64,000 nucleotides of DNA from an uncultured Parabacteroides sp. (GCA_944325355.1 CALUZS010000003.1:124001-188000); one strand, 5' to 3'; shown: positions 52,835-62,473, counted from the first letter of the stretch. The notes: generated by a model not told the origin, from the sequence alone. Numbers and translations are program-made.

Positions 52835-54979
52835 ATGGATTTAAGGAAAAGTTTATTATCCCTTATAGGAATATTGGTTGCAGGCTTTTTGCACGCAGAT
52901 GAGGGAATGTGGGTTATAAAGGAACTGAATAAGCAGAACATCGCCCGGATGCAGGAACTTGGCTTTGTCTCTTCTGTGGATAAGTTGTATAGCGAGACGT
53001 CACCTTCGGTATCGAATGCCGTGATTATCTTCGGAAATGGGTGTACCGGCATAACTGTATCCAAGGAGGGGCTTGTTTTTACCAATCACCACTGCGGATA
53101 TAGCTCAATTCAGCAATTAAGCAGTGTCGAGCACGATTATCTGAAGGATGGTTTCGTTTCGCAGAGTAAGGAGGAGGAGCTGCCGGTTCCGGGTTTAACG
53201 GTGCGCTATTTGAAGCAGACAATAGACGTCAGCGAACGGATTAACAGTGAAATATATGGTATAGAAGATGAAATAGAGCGTTTGGCGGCAGCCGATTCCA
53301 TTGGGAAAGTTCTTTGCGATTCTATCGGGGAAAAGAGCAAATTCCAAACGGCGGATGTAATACCTTTTTACAATAACAATAAGTATTATCTGATTGTTTA
53401 CGATGTTTTCCGGGATGTGCGGATGGTTTTTGCCCCGCCTTCGTCATTAGGAAAATTTGGAGGAGATACGGATAATTGGATGTGGCCCAGGCATACGTGT
53501 GATTTCTCGGTGTTCCGGGTATATGCCGGTGCGGACAATAAACCGGCTGAATACAGTAAGGACAATCGCCCATATTCGCCTAAGTATGTTGCAGAGGTCT
53601 CTTTGCAGGGATATAATGAGAAAGATTACGCTATGACCATTGGCTTCCCGGGCAGCACAGACCGCTATCTTTCTTCGTGGGGCGTGGAGCAACGCATCAA
53701 TGCAGTTAATAAACCGATGATAGAGGTGCGCGGAATCAAGCAGGCTATTTGGAAAAAAGCAATGGATTCAAGTGATGAGATACGTATAAAATACTCATCA
53801 AAATATGCTTCGAGTTCCAACTATTGGAAAAATTCTATCGGGATGAATAAGGGCTTGGCTCGTTTGGATGTCGTAAACCGGAAACGTGCTGAAGAGACAG
53901 CCTTTGCAAAATGGGTGGAAGCTGATAATCAGAGGAAAGAAAAGTATGGAGAAGTCTTGTCTTTGTTGGAGGAAGGATATACGAAAACGGACGAAATACG
54001 TAAGGCAAAGACCTACTTGTCGGAAGCCTTTATGCGCGGAACGGAAATTATCCCTCTTGCAAGTCTGTTGATTTCGCTTGATTTGGAAACGATGTCCAAG
54101 AAGGAGATAACGGAATTCTTGGACAACGAAATAAAACCTTTCTTTAAGGATTATGATGCAACAATCGACCAGGAAGTCTTCGCGGCAATGGTAAAAGTGG
54201 TGAAAGAGAATGTCCCTTCCGAATATCTTCCTGAGGTATTGAAAAAAATAGACAAGAAATACAAAGGGGATTATAAGGCGTATGCGGAAGATGTCTTTAA
54301 GAAATGCAGATATTTGAGCTACGAAAAGACAAGGGAGATGCTGTTCAACCCGAAGTTATTCCGGTCATGGCTGAAAAAAGACCTGGCGTCGGAATTGGCA
54401 TTGTCGGTAATTGTTGCAGATATGAACATCCAAGGAAAGAACAAAGAATATTTGTCGGATATAAATAAAGGACGGCGTCTCTATTTTGCCGGCAGACAGG
54501 AAATGTTCCCGGAAAAGGCGTTGCCTTCCGATGCAAACTTTACCATGCGGTTAAGTTATGGTTCGATTGGCGGATACCGTCCGTATGATGCGGCATGGTA
54601 TAATTACTATTCGACCAGCAAGGGAATATTGGAGAAAGAAAATCCGGAAGATGATGAGTTCTGGGTACAACCGGAGATTCTCTCTCTTATCCGTGGCCGG
54701 GATTTTGGGCAGTATGCCAATGCTGACGGGGAATTGCAACTCTGCTTTTTGACGAACAATGATATAACGGGAGGGAACTCCGGAAGTCCGATATTCGACA
54801 AGAACGCACGGCTTATCGGTCTCGCTTTCGATGGAAATTGGGAAGCCATGAGCGGTGACATTGCATTTGAACCGGAACTTCAACGTTGCATAGGCGTGGA
54901 TATCCGTTTTGTTTTATATGTTATTGAAAAGTGGGGCAAATGCCCGCGCTTGATACAAGAGTTGGATTTGGTGAGATAA
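52835..54979 (+). CDS. S46 family dipeptidyl peptidase (DPP7 type)
   Basis: Secreted serine exopeptidase that removes dipeptides, 714 residues. Seen: a signal peptide (MDLRKSLLSLIGILVAGFLHA), TNHHCGYSSIQ with the catalytic His, GGDTDNWMWPRHTCDF with the catalytic Asp, and GGNSGSPIFD with the Ser. Near the end AFDGNWEAMSGDI has Gly at the position where the acidic-specific DPP11 has Arg, so broad hydrophobic (DPP7-like) specificity is expected. It supports peptide use in the periplasm. A perfect long hairpin terminator follows. Confidence 0.93.
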   Translation: MDLRKSLLSLIGILVAGFLHADEGMWVIKELNKQNIARMQELGFVSSVDKLYSETSPSVSNAVIIFGNGCTGITVSKEGLVFTNHHCGYSSIQQLSSVEHDYLKDGFVSQSKEEELPVPGLTVRYLKQTIDVSERINSEIYGIEDEIERLAAADSIGKVLCDSIGEKSKFQTADVIPFYNNNKYYLIVYDVFRDVRMVFAPPSSLGKFGGDTDNWMWPRHTCDFSVFRVYAGADNKPAEYSKDNRPYSPKYVAEVSLQGYNEKDYAMTIGFPGSTDRYLSSWGVEQRINAVNKPMIEVRGIKQAIWKKAMDSSDEIRIKYSSKYASSSNYWKNSIGMNKGLARLDVVNRKRAEETAFAKWVEADNQRKEKYGEVLSLLEEGYTKTDEIRKAKTYLSEAFMRGTEIIPLASLLISLDLETMSKKEITEFLDNEIKPFFKDYDATIDQEVFAAMVKVVKENVPSEYLPEVLKKIDKKYKGDYKAYAEDVFKKCRYLSYEKTREMLFNPKLFRSWLKKDLASELALSVIVADMNIQGKNKEYLSDINKGRRLYFAGRQEMFPEKALPSDANFTMRLSYGSIGGYRPYDAAWYNYYSTSKGILEKENPEDDEFWVQPEILSLIRGRDFGQYANADGELQLCFLTNNDITGGNSGSPIFDKNARLIGLAFDGNWEAMSGDIAFEPELQRCIGVDIRFVLYVIEKWGKCPRLIQELDLVR

Positions 54980-54996
54980 ATAGAATCTGCCTACAG

Positions 54997-55047
54997 ACAC
55001 AAAGAAAGGCATGCCTGAAATTGTTTCAGGCATGCCTTTCTTTGTGT
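54997..55047. terminator. Bidirectional terminator with a 24-base-pair perfect stem
   Basis: 54997-55020 is the exact reverse complement of 55024-55047 with a 3-base loop. Runs of T-rich sequence flank it on both strands. It separates the convergent S46 peptidase and DUF418 genes. The perfect length is unusual. Confidence 0.85.
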
Positions 55048-55055
55048 AATAGAGG

Positions 55056-56237
55056 TTATTTATTTGTGACAATCCATGTCCATTTGTGCCAAATATGTTC
55101 GAGTGGACCTTGTCTGTGTCTTTTGAGCCACCATTTGCAGAATGCTACTTGTAAAGAAAATACTACAACACCAATCAGGAAACTTACGGCATAACCACAA
55201 TGCGGGGCAAGATATAATCCGAACGGGAAGTATATGAATGCGCCAATGACTGATTGCGTGATATAATTGGTAAAACTCATTTTTCCATAATACCGTAAAG
55301 AAGAGACTGCGTGGCTAAAGCGTTGGTTCTGATATAATAAGACAAATGAAGAAATTAGTACGAGAGTGAATGCCAGCTTTTGCCACATGTCGAAAATTAT
55401 TCCGGCAGTTTCTTGCAAGAGAGTGCCCGGTTTTTCGAAAAAAAGTTCCTTGAATCTGTAAAGCGGTGCAAACAAAATTGCAGAGATAATCAATGCTTTT
55501 ACCCAGAAACGGAGATTCTTTTCGTTGGAAACAAAAAGTTGCTTTCTTCCAATGTACAGCCCTAACAGGAATAGCCCGGCAGTTTGGAAAAAACGTCCGG
55601 CTCCGACGGCCCATAGCAGGCTTGCTTTTTGTCCCAGAGTGATGTTCCCGAGGATGAATGTTCCGAAGTCGCCTGCTTTTGTGTATTCGGCTACTTCTGC
55701 ATACATCTCTCCGACTTTCAAATCCGGCAGCTGGTAGTCTGGGATAAACAGGCTGGCGAAGAAATGAAACCACTCGATTGGTTGTAATAAGAATATGGTT
55801 GCGGCAGCCAGCCAATACGGCTTTGTCGCTCCACTTTCTTACGAGGAATAAAACAATTCCGGTTACGACAAAGAGTAACAATACATCTCCTGCAGGGAAA
55901 ATGCTGCGTTCAGCGTTGCGAACCCGATGAGAAGGACAAGCCGCCATAGAAACCGCCAACCGAAATCTTTTCCATCCTGTTGACGGTTACTGTATTGTAT
56001 ATGGAAAGTGAATCCGAAAAGCAATGCGAAAATGGCGTATGCTTTACCGGCAAATAGCGCAAATACGCCTTCAAAGATTCCGTTGTCGATGGCGGAAAGC
56101 CAGAAAGAGGTAGTTTCCGGATAGACAGGGAAAATGAAATGCTCTAAGTTGTGGACTAAAATGATTGCCATTACGGCGAAGCCTCGTAAGGCGTCTACAA
56201 CCTCTATCCGCGGTGTTTTACTGATGAGCTGCTCCAT
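55056..56237 (-). pseudogene. DUF418 membrane protein gene with two compensating frameshifts
   Basis: The family protein is about 394 residues with some ten membrane helices. The N-terminal part (MEQLISKTPRIEVVDALRGFAVMAIILVHNLEH...) reads to about 55900. Then the coding frame shifts by one base in TTTTCCC (55901-55895) and continues in a second frame (FPAGDVLLLFVVTGIVLFLVRKWSDKAVLA). It returns to the first frame near 55804-55815 (AAATIFLLQPIEWF-type continuation), after which the C-terminal half (GEMYAEVAEYTKAGDFG...) is normal. In the unshifted frame a TAA stops at 55863. Two single-base indels, of opposite sign, explain this. It begins 2 bases after doxX. Confidence 0.8.
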
Positions 56238-56239
56238 TT

Positions 56240-56719
56240 TTATTTTAACCTGCTGTTTTTATAATACCAATCTCTGTCTATTCTCATTTGGTGTTTCTTC
56301 CTGAACAGGACAGAATCTATGGAATAACGTCCCCCTCCGGTCAGAGTCAGGATGACATACATGCCGAAGAAGAGCAACGGCAAGGATACGGTTGCAAATG
56401 GATCATTCCAATGATATTTGACGGCAACCAACATGTTGATTGCTAATACCAGTGCCGTGGGGCGTGAGAAAAGTCCCAATGTCAGAAAAATTGCGCAGGG
56501 TATTTGTGCAAAAATAGTCAGCCATAAAGATGGAACCATGCCGATGCCTATCGGGTCTCCGAAGAAGTCGATAACATAATCATCGTATTTTTCTATTTTT
56601 GTAATTCCATAAGGTAGCATCATTAGCCCAGCAAAAAGGCGGAAGAGCAGCAATGTCGCATCCGATGCTTTATAAGACAACGGTTTGTTTGTAAAGAAAT
56701 CCAATATTAAATGTTTCAT
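56240..56719 (-). CDS. DoxX family membrane protein
   Basis: A small membrane protein of 159 residues with four helices. DoxX-type features: LLLFRLFAGLMMLPYGITKIEKYDD near the N terminus, PCAIFLTLGLFSRPTALVLAINMLVAV in the middle. Related proteins take part in thiosulfate or quinone-linked oxidation or detoxification, but most are uncharacterised. It is co-oriented with and adjacent to the DUF418 gene. Confidence 0.85.
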   Translation of the reverse strand: MKHLILDFFTNKPLSYKASDATLLLFRLFAGLMMLPYGITKIEKYDDYVIDFFGDPIGIGMVPSLWLTIFAQIPCAIFLTLGLFSRPTALVLAINMLVAVKYHWNDPFATVSLPLLFFGMYVILTLTGGGRYSIDSVLFRKKHQMRIDRDWYYKNSRLK

Positions 56720-56735
56720 GATAAAATTGTTTTTA

Positions 56736-56743
56736 CAAAGGTA
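56736..56743 (-). promoter_or_regulatory. Promoter -7 element of doxX
   Basis: TACCTTTG on the minus strand lies 17 bases before the doxX ATG. No good -33 element is seen. Confidence 0.5.
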
Positions 56744-56872
56744 AAAGAGTTTCTTTGAATATCAATACAGATATCTTTTTTAATTCTGTAAAAAGAAATT
56801 CCGATTTATGTTAAGTATTTCTGCCTATCCCTTTTTTGCCTTTCCTGAAGATACATATAAATTCATTTGACG

Positions 56873-56902
56873 TTTGGATGAACGATTTTAATTGTAACTT
56901 TG
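56873..56902 (+). promoter_or_regulatory. Promoter of the GH127 gene
   Basis: TTTG (56873-56876), an 18-base spacer and TAACTTTG (56895-56902) fit the Bacteroidetes pattern, 13 bases before the ATG at 56916. Confidence 0.6.
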
Positions 56903-56915
56903 GCAAAAAAAGCAT

Positions 56916-58937
56916 ATGAAAAGATTTTTAACTTATTTGTTCGTTTTAGGGGCTTCAGCGGTGGTGGTCTCGTCTGCCAATGGAGAGAATTATCAGAACA
57001 ACCGTTATCCTTTGTATGCTAAACCTTATATGGAACTGCCTTTAGGGAGCATTAAAGCAAAAGGATGGCTTTTGGAAATGTTGGAACGGCAACGTAGCGG
57101 AGCTACCGGCTGTATGGATAAGCTTTATCCGGAAGTCATGGGGAACCGGAACGGTTGGTTAGGGGGCGATGGCGATCAATGGGAACGTGGCCCGTATTGG
57201 ATTGACGGATTGCTTCCGCTTGCCTACATTCTGGATGATAAGAATTTGCAGGAAAAAGCCCAGGCTTGGGTTGAATGGGCTTTAGAGAGCCAACGGGAAG
57301 ATGGTTTTTTCGGACCGGCGAAAGATTATCCTCCGGAAGATGGTTTGCAACGGGATAACTCTTCGGACTGGTGGCCGAGAATGGTTGTGCTGAAAATTTT
57401 GCAACAGTATTATTCGGCAACCGGTGATGAGCGGGTTATTGATTTCTTGGTTCGGTATTTCCGCTACCAACTTGCTACTTTGCCGTCTCAGCCATTGGGC
57501 AAATGGACTTTTTGGGCTGAATATCGTGTTTGTGATAACTTGCAGGTGGTATATTGGCTTTATAACATCACGGGCGAGCCTTTCTTGTTGGAGCTCTCGG
57601 AGATATTGCATAAACAGGGGCATGATTTTGTAAATATGTTTCTGAATACGGATGCGATGAAACAAAACCGGTCAATCCACTGCGTGAATCTTGCTCAAGG
57701 AATAAAAGAACCGGTTATCTATTATCAGCAGCATCCCGAACAGAAATATTTGGATGCTGTGGCGAAAGGTCTGGAAGATATTCGTATCTATCACGGGCAA
57801 CCGCAAGGTATGTATGGTGGTGATGAAGGTTTGCATGGAAACTCTCCGACACAAGGTTCCGAGTTATGTTCTGCGGTAGAATTTATGCTTTCCCTTGAAG
57901 AAATGTTGGAGATTACAGGAAATGTCTCCTTTGCCGGGCATTTGGAACGGATTGCGTTTAATGCCCTTCCTACACAAATTACGGATGATTTTATGGGGAA
58001 GCAGTATTTCCAACAGCCTAATCAGGTGAAAATAACCCGTCATACCCGTAACTTCTACGAAGAAGGCTCGCATGGGGGAACTGATATTGTTTATGGAACA
58101 TTGACCGGTTACCCTTGCTGTGTCTCAAATATGCACCAAGGTTGGCCGAAGTTTGTGCAGAATCTCTGGTATGCGACGGCAGACGATGGCATTGCGGCTT
58201 TGGTTTATTCTCCTTCCGAGGTTACAGCCAAAGTTGGGAATGGTTGCACGGTACGAATAACGGAGGATACGTATTATCCGATGGACCAGCAAATCAAATT
58301 TACGGTCTCTATACTTGATAAGGGTGTGGATGGCATAGCATTCCCGTTTCATTTGAGAATCCCGGAGTGGAGCCGTGATGCAGCGGTCAAAATAAACGGG
58401 GAAAAGGTGCGCGTCGAGGTGAAAGATGGAATTGTTGTGCTGAACCGTATTTGGAAGAACGGGGATATCGTAGAGTTGGACTTCCCGATGGAAGTTGCTG
58501 TTAGCCGTTGGTATGATGGTGCGGTAGCCGTGGAACGCGGTCCGTTGGTCTATGGATTATATATGGAAGAGCTTTGGACAAAACGGAATTTCGGGAAAGA
58601 GGAGATAAAGCGTTATGGCGAATCATATTATGAGGTGACTTCTGATACGAAATGGAACTATGGTATTCCTGTTTCAGTGGCAGATAATATAAAAGATGCG
58701 GCAAAGGTGGAGATAGATCCGGTGAAGGTGAAAAACACGTATCCGTGGAATTTGAAGAATGCACCTATCCGGATAAAGTTGAAGGCGAAAGAGATTCCTA
58801 ATTGGACTTTGTATAATGAGACAGCGGGTCCGATTCCTTTTTCCGTATATCCTGTCAATACGCCGGAAACTGAAATAACATTAATTCCTTATGGCTGTAC
58901 GACGCTGCGAATCAGTGAATTTCCGTTGACTTGGTAG
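56916..58937 (+). CDS. GH127-family (DUF1680) beta-L-arabinofuranosidase-like protein
   Basis: Secreted glycosidase, 673 residues, with a signal peptide (MKRFLTYLFVLGASAVVVSSANG). The barrel part shows RYPLYAKPYMELPLGSIKAKGWLLEML, GWLGGDGDQWERGPYWIDGLLPLAYIL and GSELCSAVEFMLSLEEML with a likely catalytic Glu. PCCVSNMHQGWPKFVQ has the Cys pair used with a Zn site in the family. The C-terminal half is beta-rich. It likely releases beta-linked L-arabinofuranose from plant glycans, but GH127, GH146 and related families are hard to separate by eye. No other glycan-utilisation gene adjoins it. Confidence 0.85.
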   Translation: MKRFLTYLFVLGASAVVVSSANGENYQNNRYPLYAKPYMELPLGSIKAKGWLLEMLERQRSGATGCMDKLYPEVMGNRNGWLGGDGDQWERGPYWIDGLLPLAYILDDKNLQEKAQAWVEWALESQREDGFFGPAKDYPPEDGLQRDNSSDWWPRMVVLKILQQYYSATGDERVIDFLVRYFRYQLATLPSQPLGKWTFWAEYRVCDNLQVVYWLYNITGEPFLLELSEILHKQGHDFVNMFLNTDAMKQNRSIHCVNLAQGIKEPVIYYQQHPEQKYLDAVAKGLEDIRIYHGQPQGMYGGDEGLHGNSPTQGSELCSAVEFMLSLEEMLEITGNVSFAGHLERIAFNALPTQITDDFMGKQYFQQPNQVKITRHTRNFYEEGSHGGTDIVYGTLTGYPCCVSNMHQGWPKFVQNLWYATADDGIAALVYSPSEVTAKVGNGCTVRITEDTYYPMDQQIKFTVSILDKGVDGIAFPFHLRIPEWSRDAAVKINGEKVRVEVKDGIVVLNRIWKNGDIVELDFPMEVAVSRWYDGAVAVERGPLVYGLYMEELWTKRNFGKEEIKRYGESYYEVTSDTKWNYGIPVSVADNIKDAAKVEIDPVKVKNTYPWNLKNAPIRIKLKAKEIPNWTLYNETAGPIPFSVYPVNTPETEITLIPYGCTTLRISEFPLTW

Positions 58938-58994
58938 GAAGATTTTGCTCTGAAAAGAGTATCTCATCAAAGGATAATAGCAGGCTTGTATTTC

Positions 58995-59034
58995 AAACGG
59001 CGGTCATTCGTTTTTGCGAATGACTGCCGTTTTT
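58995..59034 (+). terminator. Intrinsic terminator after the GH127 gene
   Basis: AAACGGCGGTCATTCG (58995-59010) pairs with the sequence at 59017-59032 over 16 base pairs (one G-U) and is followed by T residues. It separates the gene from the convergent winged-helix gene. Confidence 0.85.
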
Positions 59035-59098
59035 ATAATAAAGAATAGTCTCGTCCTTTTTTCTCCGACTTATTGTTATCTGATATTCCCGACTTGTA

Positions 59099-59311
59099 TT
59101 AATAATACGTCTCATGGAAGATGCCGAAGAAGGCAATCCCATTTCGTTGGTAGAAAGTAATTTTATCTTCCCTTGCCATCCATCCTATGGCATAAGCCAA
59201 TTCGACAGGAGACAATTTTGTCTGTTTCAACAGCTCTTCCCAAGACAAGGTGTTGTTATGCAACGTTTGCCAAACGATACCTGCGTTCTTGCCAATTATT
59301 TTCTTATTCAT
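59099..59311 (-). CDS. Small winged-helix protein (DUF2582-like)
   Basis: A protein of 70 residues, a single winged-helix domain: IVWQTLHNNTLSWEELLKQTKLSPVELAYAIGWMAREDKITFYQ. Similar small proteins are widespread in Bacteroidetes; function unknown. It is the last gene of the tolC-hlyD-MFS-araC run and starts 4 bases after the AraC regulator stop. The N-terminal domain of that regulator is clearly similar to it. Confidence 0.8.
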   Translation of the reverse strand: MNKKIIGKNAGIVWQTLHNNTLSWEELLKQTKLSPVELAYAIGWMAREDKITFYQRNGIAFFGIFHETYY

Positions 59312-59315
59312 AATT

Positions 59316-59855
59316 CTAATTGTTAGGATTATTTATGTTCATTTTTGCGGAATGTTTTGTGCGATATGACGATGGAGAGTATCCGGTGTCTGCTTTGAAA
59401 TATTTTCCGAAAAAGGAAAGGTTTGAAAAATTGAGACCGTAGGCTATTTCTTTTATCGAAGCTTGTGTACAGCAGAGCCGGTATTTGATTTCGTCAATCA
59501 TCTTTTCTTTAATGTATTCTGTCGGCGTTTTTCCACTGACTTGCTTTACAATTGTCGATAAGTACTTTGGCGATATGCACATCTGGGATGCGTAGAAATT
59601 TATGCTTCTTTCCTTATCGAGATGAGTGGAAACCAAGTCCATGAAGCATGTGAACAGGTATTCATAGCGAGACAGATGGGTATAGTGTTTTTCCGCATTG
59701 ATGCTAACCGACAATGTAATCTTTCCGTCAGCGGCCAACCTGCCGACTGTCGTGAACAATTCGCTGAAATTCCAATCGGTTTTTTCTTTTAAATCGTCCA
59801 GGGAAAATATGTGTTTTTCTTTGAGTATATCCCAAATGATGTTTTCTTTATTCAT
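59316..59855 (-). CDS. AraC-family regulator with an N-terminal winged-helix domain
   Basis: Transcription regulator of 179 residues. Residues 1-55 form a winged helix (NIIWDILKEKHIFSLDDLKEKTDWNFSELFTTVGRLAADGKITLSV) like the neighbouring 70-residue protein. Residues 70-170 form an AraC DNA-binding domain (INFYASQMCISPKYLSTIVKQVSGKTPTEYI and SIKEIAYGLNFSNLSFFGKYFKADTGYSPSSYR). No cupin-type ligand domain is present, which is unusual for AraC proteins of this size. It sits 30 bases after the MFS gene stop, within the efflux operon it probably regulates. Confidence 0.85.
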   Translation of the reverse strand: MNKENIIWDILKEKHIFSLDDLKEKTDWNFSELFTTVGRLAADGKITLSVSINAEKHYTHLSRYEYLFTCFMDLVSTHLDKERSINFYASQMCISPKYLSTIVKQVSGKTPTEYIKEKMIDEIKYRLCCTQASIKEIAYGLNFSNLSFFGKYFKADTGYSPSSYRTKHSAKMNINNPNN

Positions 59856-59885
59856 AACTAATTCCTCCTGTTTTTTGATTATTAT

Positions 59886-61430
59886 TTAACTTTTCAGGCT
59901 CCATTTGTTCGGACAAGCCAGAACTAATGTTGCGCAAATGCCGCTGAACCAGATGATGTCTCCTGTTGTCTCTTTCATGCCGACCAGTGCTGCGCTTCCG
60001 TTTACTTTGGCGGCATCGGATAGGTCGGGTGTATCTTGCGCGAAACGAGTGATATAATATTGTTGACGTTCCTGCATTAAGGTGGAATATATGGACATGC
60101 TGGCTGCCGGGGCAAGTACATTGCGGACGGCAATCATCAAGAACAGCCAACTTGGTAGCATCCATGCCGGTAGCCGGTTCATGCCGTATGCACAAACAAC
60201 GGCATAGGGCATGAACATTCCGGCATAGTTGATGACGGACGGGAGTATCATATTGTCGTACAACCCTTGTGGCTGATATTGGAAGTAGAGATAAATGTTA
60301 GAAAAACACATCAATAATAGTCCCGTCCCGAAAATATATTTATAACGAACTTTCCGAAGTATCATGATAACTCCCAGCAGGCAGCCTGATACACATCCCA
60401 GAATGTTCCAAAGCGATAGGGCAGCTCCGTGCAGGTTGCTTGCAGAAGACGCCATCTTAATGTAGGATACCATGAGTGTGTTTCCGTAATTTGCCAGGAC
60501 TGTTATGAGGAACAGAGCGATGCCTATCCATACATTGCGGCGAAGGAATACATGTAAATCCAGGTATGTGTTGCCTTTTTTGCATATTTCCAAGCAAATA
60601 AACATCCCAAGCGAAACCAGTGCCACAATTGTCCCTATGCAGATTTTCGGAGAAGAGAACCAATCGAGCGTTTTTCCGTAGATGAGTACATGGCAGGTAG
60701 CGCAAAGGAAACAGGCCATCAGCAAGACTTCTCCTGTCATTTGCCATGGAATCTTATAATGTTCATCGTTCCGTTTGACCGGAGCCATGGTTATCCACAC
60801 AAAAAGCAGGAAGCATCCAAGGATGATATTCACCAGCGTGTAACTATAGTTCCATTGGTATTCATACGCAATCCATCCAACCATGTAGTTGCTCAATTGG
60901 ATAAGTACCATAATGAGGAGGTACAACCCCGACATGAGCAGTGCGCGTTGGTGGTCCATGGCATATTGGTCTTTCGGATCAGGCATTTCCTTTGCCGTGA
61001 ACATCGCTAATGTGTCCAGCCCCACAGCGTACGGAGCCAGCACAAAAGTGGTGTTCAGTACTAACATGACCCGTACAAATCCTAAAACGATACATAAGGC
61101 GCATTGTCCTGTAACCGATTCGGTGTGGGCGAGAAGCGTGTTTATCAGTATAAGCAGGAGAATCCCACAAATATAGATTTTTCTTACGTTACGTGTTTGG
61201 AGGTAGCGCACCATGAAAGGAAAGAACAGTGACATTCCTAAGAATGAACAAGAACTAATCAATTGATAATCCTCCATCCAAAGGCCGGTAGTTCCCACCA
61301 TTTCTGCAACATTTGTCAGATAAGCTCCTCCGGCGAACATCCAAGGAATAAACATTAATATAAGTAATGTTATTCCTAACGGCTTGGGCATCCAATGGAA
61401 GAACGGATAGTTATTTTCTCCTTTTTCCAT
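59886..61430 (-). CDS. MFS multidrug exporter (EmrB/DHA2 type)
   Basis: Inner-membrane pump, 514 residues with about 14 helices. It has no strong motif A but the arrangement tolC-hlyD-MFS on one strand matches EmrAB-TolC systems. It starts 4 bases after the HlyD gene stop. The substrate is not known; drugs, bile salts or fatty acids are possible. Confidence 0.85.
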   Translation of the reverse strand: MEKGENNYPFFHWMPKPLGITLLILMFIPWMFAGGAYLTNVAEMVGTTGLWMEDYQLISSCSFLGMSLFFPFMVRYLQTRNVRKIYICGILLLILINTLLAHTESVTGQCALCIVLGFVRVMLVLNTTFVLAPYAVGLDTLAMFTAKEMPDPKDQYAMDHQRALLMSGLYLLIMVLIQLSNYMVGWIAYEYQWNYSYTLVNIILGCFLLFVWITMAPVKRNDEHYKIPWQMTGEVLLMACFLCATCHVLIYGKTLDWFSSPKICIGTIVALVSLGMFICLEICKKGNTYLDLHVFLRRNVWIGIALFLITVLANYGNTLMVSYIKMASSASNLHGAALSLWNILGCVSGCLLGVIMILRKVRYKYIFGTGLLLMCFSNIYLYFQYQPQGLYDNMILPSVINYAGMFMPYAVVCAYGMNRLPAWMLPSWLFLMIAVRNVLAPAASMSIYSTLMQERQQYYITRFAQDTPDLSDAAKVNGSAALVGMKETTGDIIWFSGICATLVLACPNKWSLKS

Positions 61431-61434
61431 AGCG

Positions 61435-62460
61435 TTATTCTTTTAGTTTCACGATGCACATCATTCCTGCAGCTAAATGTTCGTTGTCTTCGTCCGAAAG
61501 TTTTGAGAAGTCAATCCTTACAGGAATTCGTTGTTGGATTTTTACGAAATTGCCTGCGGAATTGTCGGTTGGGATGGCGGAATATTTCGCACCAGTTGCT
61601 GCACTTATGGCAGATACGGTCCCGGTGAACGTTTTTCCATTTAACGCATCGACCGTTATTTCTACGGCATCGCCTACGGAAATTTTCTCAATCTGTCGTT
61701 CTTTGTAATTGGCTACAACCCATTTTGCGCCGTCGGGTATCAGTGTAGTGATAGGATGCCCTGCTGTTATCAGCTGCCCTTCTTCAATATTTCTTCGTCC
61801 GAGAGTTCCATTACAAGGTGCGGTTATCACTGTGTAAGAGAGGTTAAGCTGAGCCATGTCTACTGCTGCTTGTGCTCGTAATAACGCAGCTTCGGCATTT
61901 CCTTTGCGCTGGTTCGCTCCTTGGGCATTGGATAACGCCGCATATTGTTGGCGGCGAAGCATTTCTATCCGTGCTTTTGTCATGTTGAGCTCTGTTTTAT
62001 ATTGCTCAACTATGACGGGAGTGGTAGCCTTTTTTTTCAGTAGCTTGAGATGGCGGGCATAATCTTTTTCCAGTTTTTCCATTCGGAATGTGGCTTCGGC
62101 TATTGAAGAGCGGTAGGCTTCTGCCGTACTTTTTGCTGTGGCAGCGTTAGAATTTGTTACATTGTTGCCGCTGCGTGCGTCAAGTAATGCCGCTTCTGCC
62201 TGAGCCAGTGCAATCCGGAACTCTTTATCGTCAATGATTAGAAGTGTGTCTCCTTTCCGGACGTGCTGATGTTCCCTGAATCTTACTTCTTTGATATAAC
62301 CGCTTACTCTTACGTTGAGGGGCGACATATACTGTTCTACTTGGGCGTCGTCAGTTGCCACCCGTCTGTCATAGTCCACAAAGCGGTAGATGGCAAATGC
62401 AATGCCTGCGGCTATGATTAATGCGCCCGATACTCCTGCTGTCATTCTCTTATTATTCAT
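61435..62460 (-). CDS. HlyD/EmrA-type periplasmic adaptor
   Basis: A membrane-fusion protein of 341 residues with an N-terminal anchor (AGVSGALIIAAGIAFAIYRFV), a split lipoyl domain (VDYDRRVATDDAQVEQYMSPLNVRVSGYIKEVRFREHQHVRKGDTLLIID and the return YTVITAPCNGTLGRRNIEEGQLITAG) and a coiled coil between. TDDAQVE near the start is typical of EmrA. It couples the MFS pump to the TolC protein encoded 13 bases upstream. Confidence 0.92.
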   Translation of the reverse strand: MNNKRMTAGVSGALIIAAGIAFAIYRFVDYDRRVATDDAQVEQYMSPLNVRVSGYIKEVRFREHQHVRKGDTLLIIDDKEFRIALAQAEAALLDARSGNNVTNSNAATAKSTAEAYRSSIAEATFRMEKLEKDYARHLKLLKKKATTPVIVEQYKTELNMTKARIEMLRRQQYAALSNAQGANQRKGNAEAALLRAQAAVDMAQLNLSYTVITAPCNGTLGRRNIEEGQLITAGHPITTLIPDGAKWVVANYKERQIEKISVGDAVEITVDALNGKTFTGTVSAISAATGAKYSAIPTDNSAGNFVKIQQRIPVRIDFSKLSDEDNEHLAAGMMCIVKLKE

Positions 62461-62473
62461 ATCCTTATGTGTT

